DNA from: an uncultured Bacteroidales bacterium
Lineage (GTDB): Bacteria > Bacteroidota > Bacteroidia > Bacteroidales > P3
Reading direction: 5' to 3'
NCBI GenBank assembly: GCA_937906975.1
Contig: CALCUN010000170.1
Span: 1-11,218, forward strand
Length of the DNA: 11,218 nt
A program made the position numbers and the translations under genes. This document shows positions 1 through 7,251 of the stretch, in pieces. A model generated the notes under the pieces. It was not told the origin of the DNA. It made no database searches and saw only the letters and a list, made by a program, of their open reading frames with translations. Every line of letters begins with the position of its first letter. Positions within the stretch are counted from its first letter, which is position 1.

Positions 1-300
1 AAAAGGCATCCAATATTTTATAATAACAATATCGGGTTTTTCTTTCTTTATTTTTCTGCCAAGGCTAATCCAATTAAAAGGATTAACAGAATTGACACAG
101 CGTTCTATGGGAAAATTATTTGTGTTTTCGCTTGAAGAAAATTGTGTTTTGCCTGGGAAAAGTATTGAGGGATATTGCAAAGTGAAAGTTTTGATTTCTA
201 CTTCTTCTCCTTCGCTTTGAAATTGCGAGATCAGTCTTTCGTTAAACGAGGCTAAGCCTCCGCGGTATGGATATGCAGTCCCTATTAGTGTTATTTTCAT
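1..300 (-). CDS. Glycosyltransferase, GT-B fold (GT4-like), N-terminal 100 residues only
   Basis: The frame opens at an ATG at 300 and runs off the left edge of the window, so only the first 100 residues are visible. They start MKITLIGTAYPYRGG, a beta strand followed by the glycine-rich loop that opens the acceptor-side Rossmann domain of GT-B glycosyltransferases. FNERL follows at about residue 20, then LQYPSILFPGKTQ at about 41-53, a stretch I recognise from Bacteroidota GT4-type enzymes, and KPDIVIIKYWMPF at 88-100. The donor-binding C-terminal domain is outside the window, so sugar specificity cannot be judged. The start lies 2 bp after the stop of the methyltransferase, so the two are almost certainly cotranscribed and may act on the same glycan or lipid-linked product. 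That shared role is inference. Confidence 0.82.
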   Translation of the reverse strand, partial: MKITLIGTAYPYRGGLASFNERLISQFQSEGEEVEIKTFTLQYPSILFPGKTQFSSSENTNNFPIERCVNSVNPFNWISLGRKIKKEKPDIVIIKYWMPF

Positions 301-302
301 TC

Positions 303-1091
303 CTATTGTCTCTTTTTCGCTATGAAAATGTGATGCTCTATATTGATATTTTCTTTTTTCGCTATTGCAAATCTTTCCAACTCTTGCTCTGAAAGGGTTT
401 CAACAAATTTGTTTTCTTCTACCTCAAATCCTGCCTTTTCTAAAAGAGTCGCATAATCTTTTCCAAATTCTCTTACATGGTCTTTTTGTCCAAAGTGTTT
501 TTCTCTTTCTTCTGGACTTGTTATGCTTGCATCTTCGTATGTGGTTTCTCTGTTTGGATTGATAGGACTTAGCAACACTGCCCAACCGTTTGGTTTTAGT
601 ACACGTTTTATTTCACTTAGTGCTTTTGGAAGGTCGTTTACGTGTTCAAGTATGTGATTTGCCATAAGAATATCAAAGCTGTTATCTTCCAAAGGCATAT
701 TTTCTATGTTTAAGTGAATGTCTGCCCAAGGCGATTCTAAGTCTGCTGTTTTGTAATCAAGATTTGGCAATTTTTTAAACAAAGGAATAAAACACATCTC
801 AGGTGCTATGTGTAAGAAAGAGCGTTTTTCTTCAAATAAATTGGTTTCTTTCTTAAAATAAAGCCACAAAAGGCGGTGTCTTTCTAAGGATAAGCAATTT
901 GGACACAAGGCATTTTCTCTTGAAATAACGTATCCGTAAGGTAAAAACTTGCGATAATGTTTCCCACACACAGGACACTCTTTTTTGTTGCCCAAATAAA
1001 ATAACTTTGCAAAGATTTTAAATACTAAAACTAACTTTTGTAAGTATTTTCGTGGTACTTTTTGTAAAAAAAACTTGATAATCTTTTTCAT
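303..1091 (-). CDS. Class I SAM-dependent methyltransferase with N-terminal zinc ribbon
   Basis: This is a 262-residue protein with a basic N-terminal helix (MKKIIKFF), then two CxxC pairs at about residues 39/42 (CPVC) and 63/66 (CPNC). These are likely a structural zinc site, as in a Bacteroidota methyltransferase family with this same head. The Rossmann methyltransferase domain follows: HIAPE at about 94 is a variant of the glycine-rich SAM loop, the acidic residue after the second strand lies in TADLES, and FDILMANHILEHV near 139-151 is the post-motif seen in Methyltransf_11 proteins. VLKPNGWAVLLSP follows. I chose the ATG at 1091. A TTG at 1112 would add seven residues, but it overlaps a TATTTTTG promoter-like element. 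The gene lies 34 bp after the AI-2E-family gene and 2 bp before the glycosyltransferase. The substrate is unknown; a sugar or polysaccharide intermediate is the natural guess from context. Confidence 0.85.
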   Translation of the reverse strand: MKKIIKFFLQKVPRKYLQKLVLVFKIFAKLFYLGNKKECPVCGKHYRKFLPYGYVISRENALCPNCLSLERHRLLWLYFKKETNLFEEKRSFLHIAPEMCFIPLFKKLPNLDYKTADLESPWADIHLNIENMPLEDNSFDILMANHILEHVNDLPKALSEIKRVLKPNGWAVLLSPINPNRETTYEDASITSPEEREKHFGQKDHVREFGKDYATLLEKAGFEVEENKFVETLSEQELERFAIAKKENINIEHHIFIAKKRQ

Positions 1092-1109
1092 TTCTTTGTT
1101 GCTTGTTTG

Positions 1110-1117
1110 CAAAAATA
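1110..1117 (-). promoter_or_regulatory. Possible -7 element upstream of the methyltransferase
   Basis: Read on the minus strand this is TATTTTTG, followed by CAAACAAG, and it fits the Bacteroidota housekeeping -7 consensus TAnnTTTG. It sits about 18 bp before the ATG at 1091. No TTTG -33 element is visible at the usual spacing, and the motif is low complexity. It may therefore be only a weak internal promoter that lets the methyltransferase and glycosyltransferase be expressed apart from queD and the AI-2E-family gene. Confidence 0.3.
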
Positions 1118-1125
1118 CTAAGATT

Positions 1126-2241
1126 TTAAAGATTTTCTGTTATTTTCTTTATGAATTTCCACTTTACGAAAAATTCTTTGGCAATTATTCTAAATAATGT
1201 ATAGACAGGAATTGCAAAAATCATACCTAAAATTCCTCCTACTTCGCCTGCCATTAGTATAACTAAGAATATTTCTAACGGGTGAGCCTTTACACTTTTT
1301 GAATAAATGAGAGGTTGAAGAATAAAGTCGTCTATAAGTTTTACAACAGCAAAAACGCTAACGAATTTAATGGTTATCGGAATTATATCAAGAGTTGGGT
1401 CTGCTCCAAGATAACTTGTAAGACAAACCATAAGACCTACTACCCCTCCAATCAACACTCCAATATATGGAAGTATGACCATAACTCCACAAATTGTAGC
1501 AATCAAAATCACATTCTTTAATCCCACTAAATAAAAGCCCAAAGATAAAATGGCAATCATTATCACAATTTCGGAAAATATGCCTAAAAAATATCTACTT
1601 ATAAGAGAGCGTGAGGAAGATATGATTTTGTGAATTTCATCTAAGTATAAATCGGGTGTAACTGCGTTTATGAATTTATTTACAAGGTTATTGTCTTTTA
1701 GAAAGAAAAAGGTTATGAAAAGAACTATGAAAGTTCCCATCACGATGTTGCTTGTTAGATTTATAGTTGCGTCAGCTATGTTGGTAATGTTAAGAGTGTT
1801 TAAGGCCTCTAATATATATGAAGAAACAAGTGTTTCTAAATTTTTATCAGGTGGTAGTAATTGATATTCAAATAGGAAATTTTCTATTTTGTTTATTGGC
1901 TCTGCGTAATAATCTGCGATTTTGTAAACGTCAAGATTTGCAAATTCCATTGCTTGGCTAATGAATAGGGGAACAATGATGTAACCCAAGAGTGTGAAGA
2001 TTGAAACAAGAGAAAGGAGTGTTAGAATGGTGGTTATTGTTCTTGAAAAATGGAATTTCCCTATGTGGAATTTTTGTAATAGATTTTGAATTGGAGTGCC
2101 CATAAAGGCAAGAATCAAGGCTAAAAGAATGCAAACTACAAGAAAACGAAAGTACCACATTAAGAAAATAACTAATGCTATTATGGAAAGCGAAAATATC
2201 CATTTCGCAATGTATGGAAATTGAAATTTATCGTTGTTCAT
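1126..2241 (-). CDS. AI-2E transporter family (PerM/UPF0118) inner-membrane protein
   Basis: This is a 371-residue polytopic membrane protein. Hydrophobic segments fall at about residues 12-30, 32-50, 68-92, 165-181, 220-240, 243-277, 288-303 and 322-352, which fits the eight-helix topology of this family. A large polar stretch at about 95-160 follows the third helix. Diagnostic features are PYIGVLIGG at about 258-266 and the C-terminal block LQPLIYSKSVKAHPLEI at 308-324, which leads into a glycine-rich helix (AGEVGGILGMIFAIP). Family members include E. coli TqsA (AI-2 export), PerM and sodium/proton antiporters, so the name does not fix the substrate and none can be assigned here. The gene starts 15 bp after queD and is probably cotranscribed with it. 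Its length is normal for the family. Confidence 0.9.
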   Translation of the reverse strand: MNNDKFQFPYIAKWIFSLSIIALVIFLMWYFRFLVVCILLALILAFMGTPIQNLLQKFHIGKFHFSRTITTILTLLSLVSIFTLLGYIIVPLFISQAMEFANLDVYKIADYYAEPINKIENFLFEYQLLPPDKNLETLVSSYILEALNTLNITNIADATINLTSNIVMGTFIVLFITFFFLKDNNLVNKFINAVTPDLYLDEIHKIISSSRSLISRYFLGIFSEIVIMIAILSLGFYLVGLKNVILIATICGVMVILPYIGVLIGGVVGLMVCLTSYLGADPTLDIIPITIKFVSVFAVVKLIDDFILQPLIYSKSVKAHPLEIFLVILMAGEVGGILGMIFAIPVYTLFRIIAKEFFVKWKFIKKITENL

Positions 2242-2256
2242 GGTTTTGTATTTTAA

Positions 2257-2697
2257 TTATTCATTATCTTCTATCAACCATTCTGCAAAAGAAGTCTCTG
2301 TTTCGTAAAGCTTTATTTTAGCAAGTTTGATGCCTTCTGGTAAAACCTTGGTTATCCTGTCGTGAAATTCCATGATAAGGTTTTCACATGTTGGCTGGCA
2401 ATCAAAGATTATCATTTTAGTATCGGTTTCTTTTAAAGCTTTTGCGAATTTGCTGTTTTTATCTAAAACAACGGCATGATCAAAATCGTTTATGATGCTA
2501 TTTTCCACAAGTTCTTTCACCTTTTTAAAGTCTAACACCATTCCTGAACTATTGTTTTGTGGATTTTTTACATATTCTCCTATTACGGTAATGAATAATT
2601 TGTAAGAATGTCCGTGAAGATTTCTGCACAAACCTTGATATTGATCAAGTGCATGGGACATTTCAAATCTAAATTCCTTTGTTAATCTGATTTTCAT
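2257..2697 (-). CDS. queD: 6-carboxytetrahydropterin synthase (QueD / PTPS-I family)
   Basis: QueD converts 7,8-dihydroneopterin triphosphate to 6-carboxy-tetrahydropterin, the second step towards queuosine in the cytoplasm. The 146-residue product shows the three zinc histidines H15 (FEMSHAL), H28 and H30. The catalytic cysteine C24 lies in C24-RNL-H28-G-H30, the CxxxHxH spacing that marks QueD rather than eukaryotic-type PTPS. The Asp-His catalytic pair is D73-H74 (NDFDHAVVLD), PTCEN at about 102-106 is the conserved substrate-side segment, and E132 in LYETETS is the pterin-anchoring glutamate. It is about 25 residues longer than E. coli QueD, through inserts around residues 41-52 and 82-98. 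No queC, queE or queF is next to it. It opens a four-gene minus-strand run and is divergent from rbfA. The ATG lies only 4 nt after the -7 element, so the mRNA may be leaderless. Confidence 0.94.
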   Translation of the reverse strand: MKIRLTKEFRFEMSHALDQYQGLCRNLHGHSYKLFITVIGEYVKNPQNNSSGMVLDFKKVKELVENSIINDFDHAVVLDKNSKFAKALKETDTKMIIFDCQPTCENLIMEFHDRITKVLPEGIKLAKIKLYETETSFAEWLIEDNE

Positions 2698-2701
2698 TTG
2701 G

Positions 2702-2709
2702 CAAAGGTA
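2702..2709 (-). promoter_or_regulatory. -7 promoter element of queD
   Basis: On the minus strand this reads TACCTTTG, an exact match to the Bacteroidota consensus TAnnTTTG. It is followed by CCAA and the queD ATG at 2697. Because transcription normally begins a few bases after the element, the start would coincide with or nearly touch the ATG. No TTTG is found about 19-21 bp upstream, so the -33 box is poor or absent. Confidence 0.6.
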
Positions 2710-2750
2710 CTATTTTTTCTTTGTTTTAATAAGAAAATGTTATTTTTTCG

Positions 2751-2758
2751 TAACTTTG
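2751..2758 (+). promoter_or_regulatory. -7 promoter element of the rbfA operon
   Basis: The sequence TAACTTTG, followed by CAAGCCT and the rbfA ATG at 2766, matches the Bacteroidota TAnnTTTG element. The ATG is 7 nt after the motif, about where transcription should start, so a leaderless or near-leaderless message is likely. No clear -33 TTTG stands at the usual spacing; the nearest is 27 bp upstream of the TA. The 41 bp between this element and the divergent queD element are A/T-rich. Confidence 0.6.
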
Positions 2759-2765
2759 CAAGCCT

Positions 2766-3110
2766 ATGGACAGTAACAGATTACAAAAAGTAGCCCGCTT
2801 AATACAGAAAGATATGGGCGAGATTCTGAGATATGAATCTAAAAACCTATTTAAGGGAGCGATGATAACGGTAACAAAAGTTAGAGTATCATCGGATTTA
2901 TCAATAGCTAAGATATATATTAGTATTTTCGCACTTGCGGGTGTGAAAACAGAGGAAGTTTATGAGTTGGTAAAGGCTAATAAATCTGCTTTACGCAATA
3001 AACTTGCAATAATGGAAAGAAATCAGTTGAGAATCATACCTGATTTGTCTTTCTTTATAGATGATAGTTTGGATTATAGCGAGAATATTGATAGGTTGTT
3101 AAAATCTTAA
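2766..3110 (+). CDS. rbfA: Ribosome-binding factor A
   Basis: RbfA binds the 30S subunit during late maturation of the 16S rRNA 5' region and is needed for efficient processing and cold adaptation. The 114-residue product has the usual length and the single KH-like domain. N-terminal RLQKVARLIQKDMGEIL at about 5-21 matches the family's first helix. ITVTKVRVSSDLSIAKIYIS at about 34-53 carries the hallmark T-V-x-V-S-x-D-L-x-x-A-K/Y pattern. IPDLSFFIDDSLDYSENI near 91-108 matches the family's P-x-L-x-F-x-x-D-x-S-x-D ending. It is the first gene of the plus-strand run, with the LolC/E-like permease starting 13 bp after its stop. Confidence 0.95.
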   Translation: MDSNRLQKVARLIQKDMGEILRYESKNLFKGAMITVTKVRVSSDLSIAKIYISIFALAGVKTEEVYELVKANKSALRNKLAIMERNQLRIIPDLSFFIDDSLDYSENIDRLLKS

Positions 3111-3123
3111 AAATAATATCAAG

Positions 3124-4338
3124 ATGCGTTTTGGCTTCTTCATAGCGATGAGATATCTTTTCTCGAAAAAGGACCTTAAAGTTATTAATATAATATCTTT
3201 AATTTCTCTTATCGGTGTGGGAGTCGTAACAATGGCATTGCTTATTGTGCTTTCTGTTTTCAATGGCTTTACTTGTTTGGCATCGGATATGTTGAGCTAT
3301 TCTAATCCCGACTTGATAATTCTTCCAAGCAAAGGGAAGGTTATAGATGTTGAGCAAATAGATGTTAAACAAATAGAATCTCTTTCACAACTACAGGCTT
3401 GTACGCCTGTTGTCAAAGAGTCGGTTTTGATTTCTTTTGAAAACGCTCAAAGTATTGTTGATATGTATGGAGTGGAAGAGGAGTTTTTTAGAATTTCCAA
3501 TATAGATACAACTATGCAGATAGGAAATACTTCTCTTTATACTAAGGAAAAGGCAAATTGTATTTTGGGTTATTCTTTGATGTTGCAGATGTCGCTTTAT
3601 CAAGGTGCGGAAAAAATGAATATTCCTATACAATTTTGCATTCCAAAGAAGAATCCGACAAATGTTATAGTGCCTGAGGATAATTTAAACATAGATAAAG
3701 CTTTGTTTTCTGCAAGTTTTTTGACTAAAAGCGATATAGATAATAATGTTGCAATAGTTCCTTTGTCTTTTGCTCAAAATCTAATGGAGCTTTCTTCAAA
3801 TCAAGTAAGTAGTCTTAATATAAAGCTTAAAGATTTAAAGAAAACAAAGCAAGTAAAAGCCGAAATAGAAAAACTAATCCCTGAAAACTATGTTGTAAAG
3901 GATAGATTGGAACAAGATCCTGTTTATTATAAGGTGGTAAAGGCAGAAAAATTGGCGGTATATATAATTTTGGGATTTATTATCTTTATTGCAAGTTTCA
4001 ATATAATGGGGGCGTTATCGCTTCTGATTATGACAAAGAAAAAAGATATAATGATTTTAAGAACAATGGGTGCAACAAAAAGAGATATTCGCAAAATATT
4101 TTTCACAACAGGGGTTATGATGAGTGTAATAGGAATGTTATGTGGACTAATCTTAGGAATAATATTTTGTTTGCTACAACAACACTTTGGAATCATTAAA
4201 ATGGGGGCTTCTTACATAGTGGAAAGTTTCCCAATCAAAATATACTTTACAGATATTGTAGCAATATTACTCATGGTTGTTACAATATCTTGTTTGTGTA
4301 CAGGATTGATGTCAAGAAAGATTAAATTTAACAAATAG
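3124..4338 (+). CDS. FtsX-like permease of the LolC/LolE lipoprotein-release family
   Basis: LolC/LolE proteins form the membrane part of the ABC machine that lifts mature lipoproteins off the inner membrane for LolA. This 404-residue protein has the family layout. A short cytoplasmic head contains the typical FFIAMRYLFSKK. TM1 lies at about 21-46 and a periplasmic MacB-like domain at about 50-275. Three more helices lie at about 277-302, 327-352 and 375-395. Between TM2 and TM3 is the FtsX signature KKKDIMILRTMGATKRDI (305-322), the loop that contacts the ATPase. No LolD-type ATPase is nearby, so its partner must be encoded elsewhere. The order rbfA then LolC/E-like permease is one I associate with Bacteroidales. 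I cannot tell LolC from LolE here, as many members of this phylum have a single hybrid-type protein. Confidence 0.87.
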   Translation: MRFGFFIAMRYLFSKKDLKVINIISLISLIGVGVVTMALLIVLSVFNGFTCLASDMLSYSNPDLIILPSKGKVIDVEQIDVKQIESLSQLQACTPVVKESVLISFENAQSIVDMYGVEEEFFRISNIDTTMQIGNTSLYTKEKANCILGYSLMLQMSLYQGAEKMNIPIQFCIPKKNPTNVIVPEDNLNIDKALFSASFLTKSDIDNNVAIVPLSFAQNLMELSSNQVSSLNIKLKDLKKTKQVKAEIEKLIPENYVVKDRLEQDPVYYKVVKAEKLAVYIILGFIIFIASFNIMGALSLLIMTKKKDIMILRTMGATKRDIRKIFFTTGVMMSVIGMLCGLILGIIFCLLQQHFGIIKMGASYIVESFPIKIYFTDIVAILLMVVTISCLCTGLMSRKIKFNK

Positions 4339-4353
4339 AAATAAAGAAGAATT

Positions 4354-5832
4354 ATGATAGAGAATACAAAAAAATTAGTAGTTTACAATACGCTTAGTAG
4401 AAATAAAGAAGAGTTTCAAGCAATTAACTCTCCTTTTGTGGGAATGTATGTTTGCGGACCAACAGTTTATGGAGATGCTCACTTAGGACACGCAAGAGCT
4501 GCATTAACTTTTGATACTGTTTTTCGTTTTCTTAAATATTTAGATTACAAGGTAAGATATGTAAGAAATATAACTGATGTTGGACACTTGGAAAACGATG
4601 CTGATAGTGGCGAAGATAAGATTGCAAAAAAAGCAAGATTAGAACAATTAGAGCCAATGGAAGTAGCTCAATACTTCACTCAAAGATACCTTGAAGCAAT
4701 GGACTCAATGAATATTTTGCGTCCAAGTATTCAACCAACCGCAACAGGACATATAATTGACCAAATTCAGATTGTAGAAAAATTATTAGAAAATGGTTAC
4801 GCTTATATAAGCAATGGCAGTGTTTATTTCGATGTTTTGAAATACAATAACGACACTCACAAATACGGAATTTTGTCTAATAGAGTTATTGACGAAATGA
4901 TAGCAAATACTCGTGAGCTTGACGGACAAGAAGAAAAGAGAAATCCTGCTGACTTTGCACTTTGGAAAAAATCCTCACCAGAACACATTATGCGTTGGCC
5001 ATCTCCTTGGAGCGATGGTTTTCCTGGCTGGCATTTGGAGTGTACTGCAATGAGCAGAAAGTATCTTGGAGAACAATTTGACATACATGGCGGAGGTTTA
5101 GACTTACTTTTTCCTCACCACGAAAGCGAAATTGCACAATCAATATGTGCTTTTGGAAAAGAACCTGCGAAATATTGGTTGCATAACAATATGATAACAA
5201 TCGGAGGTCAAAAGATGGGAAAAAGTCTTGGTAACTTCATAACTTTAAATGAGTTCTTTACAGGTAATCACCCTAAATTAGATAAGGCTTACAGCCCAAT
5301 GACAATTCGTTTCTTTATCTTACAAGCTCACTATCGTTCAACATTAGATTTTTCTAATGAGGCACTTTCTGCAGCTGAAAAGGGAATGAAAAAATTATTT
5401 GAAACACAAAAAAATATCAATAGCCTTCCAACTTCTGACAAAACAAGCGTAGATTTTAATGCAGTATTTACAAAATGTATTGAAGCAATGTGCGATGATT
5501 TCAATACACCAGTTGTAATTGCAAATATGTTTGAAATCTCACGTTTAGTAAATCTAATCTCTGACAAAAAAGAAACAATCACAGAAGCTGACAAAGCTCA
5601 ATTAAAAGAAAACTTTGAAATCATATTCAGTGAAATTCTTGGTATGAAGAGCGAACAAAGCGACAATACTAGCAATATAATTGATGGATTGATGAGTATA
5701 ATTGCTGAAATGAGAGCAGATGCAAGAGCAAATAAAGATTGGGCAAAGAGCGATATGATAAGAGATAGATTAGCCTCAGTAGGAATTACAATCAAAGACG
5801 GAAAAGAGGGAGCAAAATGGGAAATAAATTAA
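4354..5832 (+). CDS. cysS: Cysteinyl-tRNA synthetase
   Basis: This class I aminoacyl-tRNA synthetase charges tRNA-Cys in the cytosol. The 492-residue product begins with the catalytic domain. [16 protein letters not shown] at about 34-49 contains the HIGH motif as HLGH (43-46). The zinc site that recognises the cysteine thiol is complete: C34, C230, H255 and E259, aligned with the known E. coli ligands C28, C209, H234 and E238. WHLECTAMS and [17 protein letters not shown] are the expected flanking blocks. The second signature is KMGKS (287-291), with Gly in place of the usual first Ser; I have seen this form in other Bacteroidota CysRS. The helical DALR and anticodon domains fill the rest. 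It starts 15 bp after the permease gene, and its last 16 bases overlap the glutaminyl cyclase start in another frame, which suggests translational coupling. Confidence 0.97.
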   Translation: MIENTKKLVVYNTLSRNKEEFQAINSPFVGMYVCGPTVYGDAHLGHARAALTFDTVFRFLKYLDYKVRYVRNITDVGHLENDADSGEDKIAKKARLEQLEPMEVAQYFTQRYLEAMDSMNILRPSIQPTATGHIIDQIQIVEKLLENGYAYISNGSVYFDVLKYNNDTHKYGILSNRVIDEMIANTRELDGQEEKRNPADFALWKKSSPEHIMRWPSPWSDGFPGWHLECTAMSRKYLGEQFDIHGGGLDLLFPHHESEIAQSICAFGKEPAKYWLHNNMITIGGQKMGKSLGNFITLNEFFTGNHPKLDKAYSPMTIRFFILQAHYRSTLDFSNEALSAAEKGMKKLFETQKNINSLPTSDKTSVDFNAVFTKCIEAMCDDFNTPVVIANMFEISRLVNLISDKKETITEADKAQLKENFEIIFSEILGMKSEQSDNTSNIIDGLMSIIAEMRADARANKDWAKSDMIRDRLASVGITIKDGKEGAKWEIN

Positions 5833-6809
5833 ACATATTAGTAATATTTGCGTTGATTTTGTGTTTTGCTTCTTGCAAAGAAGCTACAGAAGAAACTACA
5901 ATTACGCAAATAGATTACACAAAAGTAGAAATCCCAACTTTTAATGCGGATTCGGCATATTCTTATGTAAAGGCACAATGCGATTTTGGCCCACGTATAC
6001 CTAAGAGCAAAGCCTCACAACTTTGTGGTGATTATTTAATAAACTTTATGAAGCAATATGCCGATACAGTCTATGTGCAAAATTTCTCATCTTCGCTTTG
6101 GGACGGAACAAGTGTTGAAGGAAGAAACATTATTGCTTCTTTCAATCCTGAAGCCTTAGATAGAGTAGTTTTAGCAGCACATTGGGATAGCAGACTATGG
6201 GCTGATGAAGACCCTAATGAAGAAAACCACAAAAAAGCTATAGATGGAGCAAACGATGGTGCAAGTGGAGTAGGTGTTTTAATGGAAATCGCAAGAGTAT
6301 TTCGCCAAAAACAAAACACACAAGGCGTAGATATTATATTTTTTGACCTTGAAGACCAAGGCACTCCTTCATGGGCGGAAAGCGATGTGGAGGATCAAAG
6401 TGATTGGTGTTTAGGTTCTCAATATTGGAGCAAGACTCCTCACTATCCTTTCTATACTGCAAACTATGGAATATTGCTTGATATGGTTGGATACAAGAAT
6501 CTACGTTTTACAAAAGAAGGTTTATCTATGCACTATGCAGCTTCTATTATGAATAAGGTGTGGGATATTGCCTCTGCAAAGGGATATTCTAATATATTCA
6601 TAAACGAAAATACTTATCCTATAATGGATGATCATCATTGGGTGAATCTTAATGCAAGAATCCCTATGATAGATATTGTACAAAACGATCCGACATGTAG
6701 TTTCTTTCCTTTCTGGCATACAGTGCAAGATAATATGGAAAATATCAGTAAAGAAAGTTTAAGAATTGTAGGAGAAGTTTGTTTAATTACAATATTCTCA
6801 AATCAATAG
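5817..6809 (+). CDS. Glutaminyl-peptide cyclotransferase lipoprotein (mammalian-like, M28 fold)
   Basis: The likely product is a zinc enzyme that turns N-terminal glutamine of exported proteins into pyroglutamate. The signal peptide ends in a lipobox (CFAS-C20), so Cys20 should be lipidated and the enzyme membrane-anchored facing the periplasm. The M28-fold domain covers about 45-330. AAHWDSR (120-126), NDGASGVG (146-153) with zinc ligand D147, FFDLEDQG (175-182) with catalytic E179 and zinc ligand D180, DDHH (271-274), and FWHTVQDN (299-306) with zinc ligand H301. The single-zinc layout and the FWHTxxDN motif match human QC, where the zinc ligands are D159, E202 and H330, rather than M28 aminopeptidases. 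Here Asp180 replaces the second Glu. Homologues are known in Porphyromonas and relatives. The start overlaps cysS by 16 nt. The exported protein at 9103-9816 is a possible substrate. Confidence 0.87.
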   Translation: MGNKLNILVIFALILCFASCKEATEETTITQIDYTKVEIPTFNADSAYSYVKAQCDFGPRIPKSKASQLCGDYLINFMKQYADTVYVQNFSSSLWDGTSVEGRNIIASFNPEALDRVVLAAHWDSRLWADEDPNEENHKKAIDGANDGASGVGVLMEIARVFRQKQNTQGVDIIFFDLEDQGTPSWAESDVEDQSDWCLGSQYWSKTPHYPFYTANYGILLDMVGYKNLRFTKEGLSMHYAASIMNKVWDIASAKGYSNIFINENTYPIMDDHHWVNLNARIPMIDIVQNDPTCSFFPFWHTVQDNMENISKESLRIVGEVCLITIFSNQ

Positions 6810-6822
6810 GCGTTTCTAATAT

Positions 6823-7248
6823 ATGAAAAGACGCATATCCATAATCTTAGGCTTAATAAGCATTAGTTTTCTCTTTAGCTCATGTGAAGAGCCTTATGAT
6901 TATGGATATGTAAACTTTTATATAGATCCCGATAGTGCCGAATACTTTAATTTAAATTACGGAAATCGTGGTTGGGAATACTTCCAAGGAGGATATAGAG
7001 GCGTAGTTATTTTTAGAAAGAATTGGAACGAATTTATAGCCTTTGAACGTAGTTGCGTAGCACAAGATTGTACTGGACGCCTTGAAGTAGATACAACAAA
7101 TAACGTGCTTCTACACTGTCCAAACTGCGATTCCAAATACATATACTACGATGGCTCTCCGTTAGAGGGTAGTAAATCTAAACGAATGCTTTATACTTAT
7201 TGTAGTTTCTTTGATGGCTCATATCTATGGGTAAGCAATTGCAGATAG
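6823..7248 (+). CDS. Small lipoprotein with degenerate Rieske-like domain, function unknown
   Basis: This is a 141-residue protein with a signal peptide and lipobox (FLFSS-C21), so it should be a membrane-anchored lipoprotein. I do not recognise a named gene. Residues about 57-138 resemble a Rieske [2Fe-2S] fold. CVAQDC (78-83) aligns with Rieske box 1 CTHLGC, and CPNCDSKY (99-106) aligns with box 2 CPCHGSxF. DGSPLEGS (110-117) and a terminal strand follow in the expected places. Both cluster histidines are missing: the box 1 His is Ala80 and the box 2 His is Cys102. A normal 2Cys-2His cluster cannot form. C78, C83, C99 and C102 could bind a metal as Cys4, or form disulfides in the periplasm. 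Similar lipoproteins occur in Bacteroidales. It lies between the cyclase (13-bp gap) and lpxK (3-bp gap), which suggests envelope work. The Rieske relationship is my reading by eye. Confidence 0.75.
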   Translation: MKRRISIILGLISISFLFSSCEEPYDYGYVNFYIDPDSAEYFNLNYGNRGWEYFQGGYRGVVIFRKNWNEFIAFERSCVAQDCTGRLEVDTTNNVLLHCPNCDSKYIYYDGSPLEGSKSKRMLYTYCSFFDGSYLWVSNCR

Positions 7249-7251
7249 AAT

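Noticed and set aside
1092..1112. TTG at 1112 as the start of the methyltransferase
   Set aside because: It overlaps a TATTTTTG promoter-like element and adds seven polar residues before MKKIIKFF, a natural N-terminus; the ATG at 1091 is the better start.
6071..6364. Antisense open frame of 97 codons opposite the glutaminyl cyclase
   Set aside because: It lies wholly inside a well-supported gene on the other strand, has no promoter element or recognisable domain, and reads like a codon shadow. The same holds for other antisense frames such as 1958-2203 and 5331-5594.
5817..6809. Generic M28 aminopeptidase
   Set aside because: The FWHTxxDN ending, the DDHH block and the single-zinc residue pattern match glutaminyl cyclase; the second-metal ligands of a two-zinc peptidase are not evident.
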